64,000 bases of DNA from Desulfoluna sp942491485 (GTDB lineage: Bacteria; Desulfobacterota; Desulfobacteria; Desulfobacterales; Desulfolunaceae), in contig CALOAX010000005.1 of NCBI GenBank assembly GCA_942491485.1, positions 124,001 to 188,000 of the forward strand. Direction: 5' to 3'. The notes under the pieces were generated by a model. The model was given only the letters and a program-made list of their open reading frames with translations. It was not told the origin of the DNA and did not search any database. Positions 44,692-53,815 of this stretch are shown here, in pieces. Both the position numbers and the translations under genes were made by a program. Within the stretch, counting starts at the first letter, position 1, and each line of letters opens with the position of its first letter.

Positions 44692-45063
44692 ATGTCGCGT
44701 TACCGTATACGGTTCGGCAGGCAAAGTGAGAGGCGGGCGGCCCGTCATCTGAAACGTCAGGGGTACCGGATTCTTGCCATGAATGAAATCACCCCTCTGG
44801 GGGAGATCGATATTGTGGCCGAAGATAAAGGGACCCTTGTTTTCGTTGAGGTCAAGGCCCGATCTTCTCTGCTCTTCGGGCGTCCTGAAGATGCTGTCAC
44901 GAAAACCAAGCAAGCCACCTTGGCCCGCGCGGCCCTCTACTGGCTGAAGAGTCGCGATGCTCTGTCAAGGCCGGCCCGATTTGATGTGGTGGCCATCCTG
45001 GCGGACCACGGTACCGACGACGTTCAGGTGATTGAAAATGCCTTTCCCATCTCTATCCGCTAA
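44692..45063 (+). CDS. yraN: YraN/UPF0102 endonuclease-like protein
   Basis: 123 residues with a restriction-endonuclease-like core. The motif is GEIDIVAEDKGTLVFVEVKARSS, where D-(x)n-E-x-K marks the nuclease active site. The N-terminus ERRAARHLKRQGYRIL is typical. Genes of this family commonly neighbour rnhB and rsmI. The start ATG follows GGAGG. Its end overlaps rsmI by 26 bases. The cellular role of the family is not established. Confidence 0.92.
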   Translation: MSRYRIRFGRQSERRAARHLKRQGYRILAMNEITPLGEIDIVAEDKGTLVFVEVKARSSLLFGRPEDAVTKTKQATLARAALYWLKSRDALSRPARFDVVAILADHGTDDVQVIENAFPISIR

Positions 45064-45916
45064 CAAGGACGAAGGTCCGGCCCTTTATATTGTCTCCACA
45101 CCCATAGGCAACCTCGAAGACATGACGATTCGTGCCCTTCGTATTCTGAAAGAGGTGTCTCTTATCGCTGCCGAAGATACCCGGCACACCCGCAAGCTCC
45201 TTTCCGCCTTTGATATCTCCACCCGTATGATGGCACTTCATGAGCACAATGAGCAGGAGCGGTCCGCTCGCGTTATTGAAAAGATTCATGGAGGTGAGAG
45301 TATCGCCCTCGTTACGGATGCCGGGACCCCATGTATTTCAGACCCCGGTTACCGTATGGTGTCGGCTGCGGCCGAAGCAGGGGTTCGTGTCGTACCGGTT
45401 CCCGGAGCATCGGCACTGCTTGCAGGGCTTGCTGCGGCAGGGCTTCCCACCGATGCCTTTCATTATCAGGGGTTCCTGCCGAAAAAACAGGGGAAGCGCC
45501 TTGAGATCCTGAAGGGTCTCGCTTCCCTTCCTCATACCTTTGTTCTTTACGAATCTCCTTCCCGTGTGGTGCGTCTTCTCGGGGAGTTGGAAGTCATCAT
45601 GGGGGACCGCCCTGCGGTTTTGGCCCGGGAGCTGACCAAGCGCCATGAGGAGTTTCTCAGGGGGTCTCTCTCTGGTATTGCCCGTGAGCTCTCTCAGCGC
45701 CCTGTCGTGAAGGGGGAGTGTACCTTGATGGTGGGCTGGGCTCAGGTGGCCGAGGTTGACTCTGGCTGTGATCTTGATGAGGAGGTTCGCCTTGCCCTTG
45801 CCGATTCCACCGAGTCCCCGTCACGCCTCGCCAAATCCCTGGCCAAGCGATTGGGGCTTCCGAAGGGTGAGGTCTACGATGCTGTCGTACGTCTCTCAGA
45901 TGACCCAGGCGATTGA
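45038..45916 (+). CDS. rsmI: 16S rRNA 2'-O-ribose C1402 methyltransferase RsmI
   Basis: 292 residues, a tetrapyrrole-methylase-type fold. Conserved segments are YIVSTPIGNLEDMTIRAL, AAEDTRHTRKLL, LVTDAGTPCISDPGYRMV and VPGASALLAGLAAAGL. RsmI methylates the ribose of C1402 in the decoding centre with RsmH. ATG 45038 is seven bases from AGGTG; TTG 45032 is an alternative. It ends the translation cluster. Confidence 0.96.
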   Translation: MPFPSLSANKDEGPALYIVSTPIGNLEDMTIRALRILKEVSLIAAEDTRHTRKLLSAFDISTRMMALHEHNEQERSARVIEKIHGGESIALVTDAGTPCISDPGYRMVSAAAEAGVRVVPVPGASALLAGLAAAGLPTDAFHYQGFLPKKQGKRLEILKGLASLPHTFVLYESPSRVVRLLGELEVIMGDRPAVLARELTKRHEEFLRGSLSGIARELSQRPVVKGECTLMVGWAQVAEVDSGCDLDEEVRLALADSTESPSRLAKSLAKRLGLPKGEVYDAVVRLSDDPGD

Positions 45917-47034
45917 TGCCCTCATCGTCCGTCTTTTATGGGTCGTTTCCCGTGTCGCTTCGCAATCGTTTCTTGATGTCATGGTCAGCGGGGCTAATCG
46001 GTTCCCGCAACGCTGTCCCTGGTGGCAAGGTGCTGTCTTGAGGCGGGTTGCGGATACGCTTCGCTTCTCATTGCTCGGGTCAGCCCGCACCCGTCTTTGA
46101 AACTGGATCCGTTCAAGGGCAATTGTTAAGATCTGTTTGCTTGCTTTTCACACGTTTGCTGCCGGCAGGCTGCTGGTGGTGCAATCTGAATGGTTGCTCC
46201 TCGCCTCATATTTTCCCTTCCTCTCGTGCCTGATATACTTCTCGTTTTCTTGTGCAACCGCTTATTCTGCCTCAGGTGGTTCGGTTTTTTTAGAAAAGCT
46301 TCGCAAAAACCATCTGGGTGTTGTCTTCTTTTTTCTTTGTCTCTGCCGGGCTGCGCGATAAGGCGGCAGCTTGGATTGAGTGGTCGCGTTCCTCTGTTGG
46401 CGTGCTTGTTTCGGTTGTTGCGCAGTCTCCCTCAGAACGGTGTTTTGTCGGGCGTGGGCCTTTCTTGTTTGTTTTCTCTGTGCATGGATGCGTCTTGCAT
46501 GGCGATTGTTCTCTCTTGAGGGATGGGTGGGGCATTGATAGAAATTAAATTTATTGAATTAATAAATCGGAAAGGTTGAATATTCAGAGGTATGAAATTT
46601 ACCACGTGTAAATACAGGGTGTTTGCAATTGTTGACATTTGTCGATTGTTAGCTATATATGCGTCATTATGCATACAGGTTACACCCTGCCATTGTTAGG
46701 GATATCTTGAGGCTTTCTTGATAACAGGGCCTGGTTGCGATTTGCCAACGGTGGTGTTCGCTGGCTTGACAGGAATAGGAAACAGGTAGACAATATGACG
46801 TGCCTGTTCGTTTTGTTTTGACCTGTCACGGCTGGTGGTTATCGAGGCTGGCATTGGTTTTCTCAGGGGGTGTAGTATCAGCGACGTTTGACGCCGGCGA
46901 AATGACGAGCCGGGCAAGGGTGCTGAGGTGGCTGAGGCGGGGTTGGCGTATGCCCTTCATTCGTAACCACACCGATGGTTCTTGTGCTTTTTTCGGGCAG
47001 GCGTCTCCGGTGTGAAACATCCGGGTGGTCTGAT
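45917..47034. other. 1.1-kb gap with decayed GCCTCC element and T-rich DNA
   Basis: I see no credible gene. About 45985-46200 contains a decayed composite element (GCGGGTTGCGGAT, CTTCTCATTGCTCGGGTCAG, then GTTAAGATCTGTTTGC and CTGCCGGCAGGCTG). A degenerate relative of the hairpin module lies around 46295-46370. From 46540 the DNA is AT-rich and carries the promoter described separately. The frame at 46190-46519 encodes an unlikely Leu/Cys/Phe-rich peptide and is not called. Confidence 0.5.
46614..46689 (+). promoter_or_regulatory. Candidate promoter flanked by inverted repeats, upstream of hdrCB
   Basis: TTGACA (46632-46637) is followed after 16 bases by TATATA (46654-46659), a good sigma-70 match. 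CAGGGTGT (46615-46622) upstream and ACACCCTG (46682-46689) downstream are exact inverted copies, like a pair of operator sites around the promoter. The leader to the hdrC-like gene would be long (about 370 bases), so the target is inferred. Confidence 0.5.
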
Positions 47035-47565
47035 ATGAAAGTTGATCATTCATTTTTTGATGAAGTCTCCAAGCGAAGTGGTCAGAATCTCTCCAGGTGC
47101 TTTCACTGCATGTGTTGCTCGGGTGGTTGTCCGGTGGCACACGGCATGGACTACTTGCCCAACCAGATCCTTCGGATGATTCAGTTGGGAATGAAAAAAG
47201 AGGTTCTCGAGAGTCGGGCCATCTGGCTTTGCATCGGGTGCTATGCGTGCGTGACCGAGTGTCCCAACAGGGTTCACATTCCTTATATGATGGATTCGCT
47301 TCGGGAGATCGCCCTGGCTGAGGGTGCCGATATTGGGGAGCCGGATATCTGGGCTTTTCACCGGGAGTTTCTGAAGCAGGTGGACAAGCGGGGGCGCATC
47401 TATGAGCTGGAATTCATGGCCCGGTACAAGCTGGCCACAGGGAATCTGTTCCAGGATGCCGTCATGGGGATGAAGATGTTTCGCCTCGGGCGCCTGGAGT
47501 TGTTGCCCGGCAGCGTGAAACACAAAGAGATCATGAAAAAAATCAGGGAGGCCTGCGATGAGTAG
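47035..47565 (+). CDS. HdrC-like iron-sulfur protein
   Basis: 176 residues with two [4Fe-4S] motifs: CFHCMCCSGGCPV (about residues 22-34) and CIGCYACVTECPN (about 64-76), followed by a helical C-terminus. This is the layout of heterodisulfide reductase subunit C, an electron-transfer partner of HdrB. The start is ATG 47035 behind GGGTGG. It overlaps the hdrB-like gene by eight bases. There is no hdrA nearby in the window, so the electron donor is unknown; thiol-disulfide or quinone-linked electron transfer is possible. Confidence 0.9.
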   Translation: MKVDHSFFDEVSKRSGQNLSRCFHCMCCSGGCPVAHGMDYLPNQILRMIQLGMKKEVLESRAIWLCIGCYACVTECPNRVHIPYMMDSLREIALAEGADIGEPDIWAFHREFLKQVDKRGRIYELEFMARYKLATGNLFQDAVMGMKMFRLGRLELLPGSVKHKEIMKKIREACDE

Positions 47566-48439
47566 CGGAAAGAGCGCGGGAAAGAAGAGGCTGCGGCGTG
47601 TGCATTACTATCCTGGGTGTTCGCTGATGTCGTCTGCCAAAGATTTCGGCACCTCCCTTTTTCAGATGTTTCGACTGATGGGGACCTGGGTGGAGCCCCT
47701 GGAGGATTGGAACTGCTGCGGGGCATCTCCGGCCCACAGTGTGAATCCGGATTATGCGACCCTTCTTGCCGGCCGAAACCTGCTTTTGGCAGAGCGGCAG
47801 GGGATCGACGATCTATACGTGGTCTGCCCCAGCTGTTTTGTGCGGCTTCGGACAGCAGAAAAAACCCTGTCCACCGATGGCAGTCTCAATGCCAAGCTCG
47901 CCAAGGCGTGCGGGCGGGAGTATGAAGGCGGGGTTCAGGTGAAGTTTACGCCCGAAATTCTTTCGGATGCGCCCATCGTCTTTGAAAAGGCTGTTATGAA
48001 CCCCTTAGAGGGCCTTCGCGGTGTGCTCTATTTTGGGTGTCTGTTGACCCGGCCGGAGTGGATCACCGGGTTTGACATCCGCCCCTACGAACGGAAGTTG
48101 AAACGGTTGGTCAACGTCCTGGGGGTGGAAACGCCGGATTGGAGTTTCAGTAAGCAGTGCTGTGGCTCCCACTTGGCTGTGACAAAGTCAGACATGGTGG
48201 ATGGCATGGTGGATCGCATACGGGACCATGCCCGGCGCGCCGGGGCCAACTGCATCATCGCCTTTTGTCCGCTCTGCCAGGTGAACCTGGAGCTCAGGGG
48301 CAAGGAGGTGGAGCCCCTTCCCGTGTTTTATATTTCGGAGCTGATCGGCCTGGCGGCCAAGCTGCCGGGGCACGAAAACTGGGTGAAGAAGCACCTGGTG
48401 GACCCGCGCCCGCTGTTGAGTTCCCTTGAATTGTTGTAG
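47558..48439 (+). CDS. HdrB-like protein with two CCG (cysteine-rich) domains
   Basis: 293 residues. It carries two cysteine-rich CCG domains: YYPGCSL, NCCGASPAH and CPSC in the first half; YFGCLLTRPE, QCCGSHLAV and CPLCQ in the second. In HdrB these bind noncubane [4Fe-4S] clusters that reduce disulfides. All expected Cys residues are visible. It overlaps hdrC by eight bases, so translation is coupled. In sulfate reducers such pairs also serve non-methanogenic pathways; the physiological disulfide is not known. Confidence 0.92.
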   Translation: MSSGKSAGKKRLRRVHYYPGCSLMSSAKDFGTSLFQMFRLMGTWVEPLEDWNCCGASPAHSVNPDYATLLAGRNLLLAERQGIDDLYVVCPSCFVRLRTAEKTLSTDGSLNAKLAKACGREYEGGVQVKFTPEILSDAPIVFEKAVMNPLEGLRGVLYFGCLLTRPEWITGFDIRPYERKLKRLVNVLGVETPDWSFSKQCCGSHLAVTKSDMVDGMVDRIRDHARRAGANCIIAFCPLCQVNLELRGKEVEPLPVFYISELIGLAAKLPGHENWVKKHLVDPRPLLSSLELL

Positions 48440-48582
48440 CCAAAACAGGTTCAGGACAACTCATCGTTGATGTGAACGCTCTTTTTTCTTATACTGTATG
48501 AATGTAGCGGGCTGCGTTCGACGAGAGCGATGGGGACGGCGGCATGAATTTCAGGTGCTTTAATTTGTAAGGATGCGGTGAC

Positions 48583-48903
48583 ATGGATAAGAGCGAGACC
48601 ACAAAGAGCGAGGCTTTCGGCGCGGGGGACGGTCGTGATACGGCCAGCCTGCCCGGCATCAATTTTTCCACCTTTATCTTTTCGCTGAACTCTTCGGCCC
48701 TGGTGCATCTGGGGAAGATTACCGCGCCCGGTGCCAGCGGGAAGGAGGTCAACCTCGCCCTGGCCAAGCAGAGCATCGACATTCTGGGGATGCTCGAGGA
48801 CAAGACCTCCGGCAACCTGACCGAAGACGAGACAAACCTGTTGTCCAATATGCTTCATGATCTTCGGCTGATGTACGTCAAGCTCAAGGAGCAGGGGGCG
48901 TAG
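48583..48903 (+). CDS. DUF1844 family protein
   Basis: 106 residues, soluble. The family core INFSTFIFSLNSSALVHLG, then NLALAKQSIDILGMLEDKT and LLSNMLHDLRLMYVKL, matches DUF1844, a small protein of unknown function common in Deltaproteobacteria. The start ATG follows AAGGA. Its stop shares one base with the ispE start (TAGTG), so the two genes are translated together. Confidence 0.88.
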   Translation: MDKSETTKSEAFGAGDGRDTASLPGINFSTFIFSLNSSALVHLGKITAPGASGKEVNLALAKQSIDILGMLEDKTSGNLTEDETNLLSNMLHDLRLMYVKLKEQGA

Positions 48904-49766
48904 TGGAGCTTGCATCACCGGCCAAGGTGAACCTTTTTCTTTATGTGACAGGCAAGCGGGAGGATGGGTATCACGAACTCTGTTCTCTGATGAGCGGGAT
49001 CACCCTCTACGACCGCATTGTGTTGGAGGCTACTCCGTCGGGGATTTCCCTTTCGTGCGACTACCCCGGCGTGCCTGAGGATCAGAGCAACCTGGCATGG
49101 CGCGCGGCAGAGCTTTTTTTTCGGGTCTCGGGTCTCAAGGGCGGCTGTCATATTGCCATCGACAAGAACATTCCCCCCGGTGCAGGGCTCGGGGGTGGGA
49201 GCGGCAATGCCGCATCGGTTCTTAAGGGGCTCAACGCGATGCATGGGGACCCCTTTGATGAAAAAGCCCTGGAAACAATGGCCCTGACCCTCGGAGCGGA
49301 TGTACCTTTTTTTGTCCGCTGCGCCCCTGTTCTTGCCTCTGGCGTGGGGGAGTGCTTTGAAGCCATTCCGGCCCTTAAACCCTACCATCTGGTAATTATC
49401 TATCCGGGCACAGGGTTATCTACGGTGGCTGTCTATAAAAATCTCAAATTGGGATTGACAAAAACCGAAAAAAAAATTAAAAGTCGTCTGTTGAATGAAG
49501 CGGTGATTGATCCTCTCCACCTTCTTCATAATGACCTGGAAACCTCTGCACTGATGCTCTCATCGGTTGTGGGGGACGCCAAGGAAGCACTGAAGCATGC
49601 TGGTGCAGAGGGCGTGCTGATGTCCGGCAGTGGTTCGTCGGTATTTGGGCTTTTCAGTGAGTCTCAAAAGGCACAGGCCGCGGAAACGCACCTGATGCGC
49701 CTGAGAGAGGAGAGGCCAGAACAATACGCCGGATGGCAACTGTTCTCGGCCGAATTGGTGTCGTAG
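48903..49766 (+). CDS. ispE: 4-diphosphocytidyl-2-C-methyl-D-erythritol kinase
   Basis: 287 residues, GHMP kinase fold. IspE phosphorylates CDP-methylerythritol in the non-mevalonate isoprenoid pathway. Motifs: SPAKVNLFLYVTGKREDGYHEL, the ATP-binding PPGAGLGGGSGNAA, and C-terminal MSGSGSSVFGLF. It starts at GTG 48903. The order ispE, tRNA-Gln, prs, rplY, pth is a common arrangement in Deltaproteobacteria. Confidence 0.95.
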   Translation: MELASPAKVNLFLYVTGKREDGYHELCSLMSGITLYDRIVLEATPSGISLSCDYPGVPEDQSNLAWRAAELFFRVSGLKGGCHIAIDKNIPPGAGLGGGSGNAASVLKGLNAMHGDPFDEKALETMALTLGADVPFFVRCAPVLASGVGECFEAIPALKPYHLVIIYPGTGLSTVAVYKNLKLGLTKTEKKIKSRLLNEAVIDPLHLLHNDLETSALMLSSVVGDAKEALKHAGAEGVLMSGSGSSVFGLFSESQKAQAAETHLMRLREERPEQYAGWQLFSAELVS

Positions 49767-49783
49767 TTAAAAAATTACAATGC

Positions 49784-49858
49784 AGGGGCGTCGTCAAGCG
49801 GTAAGACACTGGATTTTGATTCCAGCATTCGCAGGTTCGAATCCTGCCGCCCCTGCCA
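49784..49858 (+). tRNA. tRNA-Gln (anticodon TTG)
   Basis: A full cloverleaf is visible. The acceptor stem is AGGGGCG/CGCCCCT, the D-arm GTC/GAC, and the anticodon stem CTGGA/TCCAG with loop TTTTGAT (anticodon TTG at 49816-49818). The T-arm is GCAGG/CCTGC with TTCGAAT, the discriminator base is G, and CCA is encoded (49856-49858). Confidence 0.97.
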
Positions 49859-49900
49859 ATTTATTTATACCGGCAGTGCTTCCGGGAAAACGGGAATGGA

Positions 49901-50842
49901 ATGAACGATCTTTCCATATTTACGGGGAACTCCAACGGCGAGCTTGCCCAAAAGGTGTCCAAGTACCTTTTTAAAGAACTTGGCAGCTCGAAGGTGAATC
50001 GCTTCAGCGACGGCGAGATTCAGATTGAAATTGAGGAGAACGTGCGCAAGAAGGATGTTTATATCATCCAGTCCACATGCTCTCCCGTGAACGACAACCT
50101 CATGGAACTGCTCCTGATGATCGACGCCATGCGACGTTCATCGGCTTCACGTATCACGGCTGTCATTCCCTACTTCGGGTATGCACGTCAGGATAAGAAG
50201 GTGGCTCCGAGGGTTCCAATTTCAGCCAAGCTGATTGCCGACCTTCTCACCCACTCCGGGGCATGCCGCATCATTACCATGGACCTTCATGCCGGTCAGA
50301 TTCAGGGCTTCTTTAATATCCCTGTTGACAACCTCTATGCCGCGCCCATTCTGATTGATAAGATGCGTGAAGAGTTTGCCGGTGAGGATGTGGTAATTGT
50401 ATCGCCCGACGCCGGTGGCGTAGAGCGTGCCCGTGCATTTGCCAAGCGCCTGGACTGTGGTCTGGCCATCGTAGACAAGCGTCGCGACCGGCCCAATGAG
50501 GCCAAAGCCATGGCCGTTATCGGTGATGTGGCGGGGAAAACAGCGATTATTCTTGATGATATGGTCGATACTGCCGGCACACTGACGGAGGCATCCAACG
50601 CCATCAGCGAGATGGGGGCCAAAGAGGTCCACGCTTGCTGCACCCATGCGGTTCTTTCAGGCCCTGCCGTCGAGCGCATTCAGAAATCGGCATTAAAGAG
50701 TCTTGTTGCAACAGACACCATCCCCTTAAGCGAAGCGGCGATGGCGTGTGACAAGATCAAGGTCCTCTCCGTTGCCTCCCTGGTAGGCGAGGCCATCATT
50801 CGAAGTCATCGGGGTGACTCGGTTACAACGCTGTTTGTGTAA
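49901..50842 (+). CDS. prs: Ribose-phosphate pyrophosphokinase
   Basis: 313 residues. It makes PRPP from ribose 5-phosphate and ATP for nucleotide, His and Trp synthesis. Motifs: FTGNSNGELAQKVSKYL, SDGEIQIEIEENVR, YFGYARQDKK, the ATP/flexible loop KRRDRPNEAKAM, and the PRPP-binding site AIILDDMVDTAGTL. It begins 42 bases after tRNA-Gln and is normal in length. Confidence 0.97.
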   Translation: MNDLSIFTGNSNGELAQKVSKYLFKELGSSKVNRFSDGEIQIEIEENVRKKDVYIIQSTCSPVNDNLMELLLMIDAMRRSSASRITAVIPYFGYARQDKKVAPRVPISAKLIADLLTHSGACRIITMDLHAGQIQGFFNIPVDNLYAAPILIDKMREEFAGEDVVIVSPDAGGVERARAFAKRLDCGLAIVDKRRDRPNEAKAMAVIGDVAGKTAIILDDMVDTAGTLTEASNAISEMGAKEVHACCTHAVLSGPAVERIQKSALKSLVATDTIPLSEAAMACDKIKVLSVASLVGEAIIRSHRGDSVTTLFV

Positions 50843-50886
50843 TTACACCATTTAGAAAATTAAGCTGGTTCTTCAGGAGGATCGAT

Positions 50887-51492
50887 TTGGAACTTTTCGA
50901 ACTTAAGACAAATATAAGGGAAGCCCGAGGCAAAAACGCTGCTCGCGTTCTCCGCTCCGAGGGCAGGGTTCCTGCCGTGGTTTATGGTGACAACACCGAG
51001 GCCATCGCTGTAGACGTTCTGGTTTCCGATGTACAGGAAGCCATCAAGCAGAGCGAGACCATTCAGGTGGTTGTGAACCTTGCGGTGGGCGATGCCGAGC
51101 CCAAGGTTGCCATCATCAAGGATATTCAGGTTGATCCCACCCGTGGCGATTACCGTCACGTGGACTTCCAGGTTGTGGCCCTTGACAAGAAGATCAAGGC
51201 CATTGCTCCTGTTGAGGCTGTCGGCAAAGCTGCGGGTCTCGAGCAGGGCGGCATTCTTCAGGTTATCCGTCGTGAACTTGAGGTGCTCTGCCTTCCCCTT
51301 GACATCCCCACCGCCATTGAGGTGGACGTAACTGCGCTGAAGATCGGCAAATCCATCCACGTGGAAGAGATCCAGGTTGAAGGTGTCGAGATTCCTCACA
51401 ACGTAAACTTTACTGTTGTGACGTGCGTGGCTCCCAAGGGCATGACTCTTGGTGAGGACGAAGAAGAGGAAGGGGAAGAAGAGGCTTCTTAA
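50887..51492 (+). CDS. rplY: 50S ribosomal protein L25/general stress protein Ctc
   Basis: 201 residues, the long TL5/Ctc form. The N-terminal 5S rRNA-binding domain (AARVLRSEGRVPAVVYG) is followed by the C-terminal beta domain and an acidic tail (GEDEEEEGEEEAS). The start is TTG 50887, well placed behind AGGAGG; no ATG is available. It precedes pth as in many genomes. Confidence 0.95.
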   Translation: MELFELKTNIREARGKNAARVLRSEGRVPAVVYGDNTEAIAVDVLVSDVQEAIKQSETIQVVVNLAVGDAEPKVAIIKDIQVDPTRGDYRHVDFQVVALDKKIKAIAPVEAVGKAAGLEQGGILQVIRRELEVLCLPLDIPTAIEVDVTALKIGKSIHVEEIQVEGVEIPHNVNFTVVTCVAPKGMTLGEDEEEEGEEEAS

Positions 51493-51506
51493 GCCCCTTT
51501 TTTCTG

Positions 51507-51530
51507 CCATGGCGGCCTCGGCCGCCATGG
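51507..51530 (+). other. GC-rich hairpin between rplY and pth
   Basis: A perfect 10-bp stem CCATGGCGGC/GCCGCCATGG with loop CTCG, 15 bases after the rplY stop. There is no T-run after it, so it may stabilise or process the mRNA rather than terminate transcription. Confidence 0.6.
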
Positions 51531-51659
51531 TTGTGTCTGGTATCGGACATGGAGAGGAAGCTCGTTCAAGGCCTGAAGCCTCCTTCATCTGCCAACGCAT
51601 TGGTTGGCAGTCTGAATATGATGAATGAGAAGGCTTTTGGCCTTTAAGCGGTTACAATT

Positions 51660-52241
51660 ATGAGTGAATCTTCAGTCAGGTTGGTGGTGGGGCTCGGAAA
51701 CCCGGGCGGACGCTACGAACATACACGACACAACATTGGATTTCGGGTTATTGATCGCCTGGCAGAGCGTCTCGGCATGTCGGTAACCCGCTCTCGTTTT
51801 AACGCCCTGTATGAGAAAGGGCGCATTGAAGGACGGGAAGTGATTCTTGCCAAGCCCCAATCCTTCATGAACCTCAGTGGTGGTCCCGTTCGGTCCCTGG
51901 CTGATTACTTCGACATCGAGCCCAGTGAAATTCTTGTCGTTTACGATGAGATTGATCTGCCCTACGGTCGAATGAAAATCGTAGCCAAAGGGGGGCACGG
52001 TGGGCACAACGGAGTCCGATCCCTCATCGATACCATGAAAGTCAGAGACTTTCCGCGGATTCGAATGGGTGTCGGAAGGCCGGATCCGAGGATGGAAGTC
52101 AGCAACTGGGTCCTGGGCAAGTTTTCCGCCGAAGAGGCGGACTCACTTGAGTCCTTTGTAGATCGGGGCGGTGACGCAGTAAGCAAGATCCTCACGGAAG
52201 GGTTGGTAAAGGGGATGAATGCATTTAACTGCATGAAGTAG
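51660..52241 (+). CDS. pth: Peptidyl-tRNA hydrolase
   Basis: 193 residues. It releases peptides from peptidyl-tRNA that drops off the ribosome. The catalytic region GLGNPGGRYEHTRHNIGF contains the key Asn and His. ILAKPQSFMNLSGG and VVYDEIDLPYG (catalytic Asp) follow, with KGGHGGHNGVRSL after them. There is no clear ribosome binding site; expression may depend on rplY. Confidence 0.96.
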   Translation: MSESSVRLVVGLGNPGGRYEHTRHNIGFRVIDRLAERLGMSVTRSRFNALYEKGRIEGREVILAKPQSFMNLSGGPVRSLADYFDIEPSEILVVYDEIDLPYGRMKIVAKGGHGGHNGVRSLIDTMKVRDFPRIRMGVGRPDPRMEVSNWVLGKFSAEEADSLESFVDRGGDAVSKILTEGLVKGMNAFNCMK

Positions 52242-52788
52242 TTGCGTTGATTTAACTCAGCACATAAATGGAGGGGCGAATGGACAATCTGCCGTTGGTG
52301 TGTGGTTTCGTGACCCTGGCTTTGCTTGCCCTCTCACTTGTTTTCTCGGCCTCTCCCTCGGCTGCGCGAAAAAGCGGCTTCTGCGCCGGACTTACCACGT
52401 TTTTTGTCTCCCCTCTTTTTGCCTGTTCTTCTCAAATGTCCCATGGCATCCGGATGATTTCTTCGCACCGGGGCATCGGTCCTCCCCATATTGCATTGTC
52501 TTTTTTTACTTGTTTTCCATCGCATGATACTGTGCGTATTATATGTTCCGGGGTCTACCCCGATGTGTTTGGTCCGTTTGGTTCTTTTCGCTCCACGGCA
52601 CCGCACCTGACCTGAGGGTCCGGTGACCCCTCGCCTTTGACTTGCATTGAGGGGACGATCCTTTTTAAAGGTGAAACGCCAGGTTGATCCTGGTTGTATC
52701 TGTTCGTGATTATAGAACCTTGCGTACACAAGGTTATAATATATGAAACCATTGACGATACACGTTTAACAAGAGAAAGGAAAAATTC
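52242..52788. other. Intergenic stretch before ppaC, with possible tiny ORF and -10 box
   Basis: ATG 52280 has a good GGAGGGG upstream and opens a 111-residue frame (to 52615). It starts with a hydrophobic stretch (LVCGFVTLALLALSLVFSA), but the rest is of unlikely composition; I do not call it a gene. TATAAT at 52735-52740 next to the inverted repeat CCTTG/CAAGG (52719-52733) may be part of the ppaC promoter. Confidence 0.35.
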
Positions 52789-53709
52789 ATGAGCACTTAT
52801 GTAATTGGTCACAAAATTCCTGATTCAGATTCCGTTTGTTCCCCCATCGCCTTGGCTTACCTGAAAAACAAGCTCGGTGAAGACACCGTAGCCGCTGTTC
52901 AGGGTGACATCAACCCCGAGACTGCATTTATCCTCGGAAAATTTGGTGTTGCAGCTCCCGAAGTGAAAACCTCTTTTGCCGGTGAGTCTGTTTACCTTGT
53001 GGATCACTCTGACCTCGCTCAGAGCCCCGATGATCTGAAGGAAGCCACCGTTCTGGGGATCGTCGACCACCACAAGCTTGGCGACGTAACCACTTCCGAG
53101 CCCCTTGAGTGCTGGATCCGCCCCGTGGGTTGCACCGGTACCATCGTAAAAGAGATGTTCGACGCCAGCGGTGTTGAGATTCCCCAGGACATCGCAGGGC
53201 TTCTCCTCTGCGCCATCCTGAGCGACACTGTTATCTTCAAGTCCCCCACCTGCACCCCCAAGGACAAAGAGGCTGTTGAGGCCCTGGCCAAGATTGCCGG
53301 TGTTGAAGATGTGGTAGCCCTGGGTATCGAGATGTTCAACGTAAAGTCTGCTGTTGCCGGCACCTCCATCCGTGATCTCGTGATGCGAGACTACAAAGAT
53401 TTCAACATGGGCGGCAACAAGATTGGTGTGGGTCAGCTTGAAGTTGTGGACCTTGCCATCTTTGACGACATCAAAGCCGACCTGCTCAAGGACCTGAGCG
53501 TTCTGAAGGAAGAGGGCGCACGTCACACCGTTCTGCTCCTCCTGACCGACATCATGAAAGAGGGTTCCGAGCTGCTCATCGCTTCTGACGACGCTGCCAT
53601 CATCGAGAAAGCATTCGACGGAAAGTCCGCGGATTCCAAGATGTGGCTTGACGGCGTTCTGAGCCGCAAGAAGCAGGTTGTACCCTTCCTGGAAAAAGTG
53701 TTTGCATAG
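52789..53709 (+). CDS. ppaC: Manganese-dependent inorganic pyrophosphatase (family II)
   Basis: 306 residues, DHH-family phosphoesterase. Metal ligands are in IGHKIPDSDSV, VDHSD and IVDHHK; the C-terminal domain has the substrate-binding SRKKQV. It hydrolyses pyrophosphate, which in sulfate reducers drives ATP sulfurylase and hence sulfate activation. The start follows AAAGGA. Codon bias indicates strong expression. It is a single gene ending in a strong terminator. Confidence 0.97.
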   Translation: MSTYVIGHKIPDSDSVCSPIALAYLKNKLGEDTVAAVQGDINPETAFILGKFGVAAPEVKTSFAGESVYLVDHSDLAQSPDDLKEATVLGIVDHHKLGDVTTSEPLECWIRPVGCTGTIVKEMFDASGVEIPQDIAGLLLCAILSDTVIFKSPTCTPKDKEAVEALAKIAGVEDVVALGIEMFNVKSAVAGTSIRDLVMRDYKDFNMGGNKIGVGQLEVVDLAIFDDIKADLLKDLSVLKEEGARHTVLLLLTDIMKEGSELLIASDDAAIIEKAFDGKSADSKMWLDGVLSRKKQVVPFLEKVFA

Positions 53710-53778
53710 CAGGCGCTTCAGCGCCCTTCGACTCTGCATGGCAGGGTAGGAAGGTGTCGGGTATCTGATGTACAGAAA

Positions 53779-53815
53779 AGGGCTGTCCCCGGGTTAACGG
53801 GACAGCCCTTTTTTC
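53779..53815 (+). terminator. Rho-independent terminator of ppaC
   Basis: A 12-bp stem AAGGGCTGTCCC/GGGACAGCCCTT (53779-53790 and 53799-53810), followed by TTTTTT. Confidence 0.94.

Noticed and set aside
46190..46519. A 109-residue Leu/Cys/Phe-rich ORF
   Set aside because: No ribosome binding site, unlikely composition, and overlap with decayed repeats.
52280..52615. A small membrane-like ORF downstream of pth
   Set aside because: It has a good ribosome binding site and a hydrophobic start, but the remaining composition (Phe, Ser, Cys, His-rich) does not look coding.
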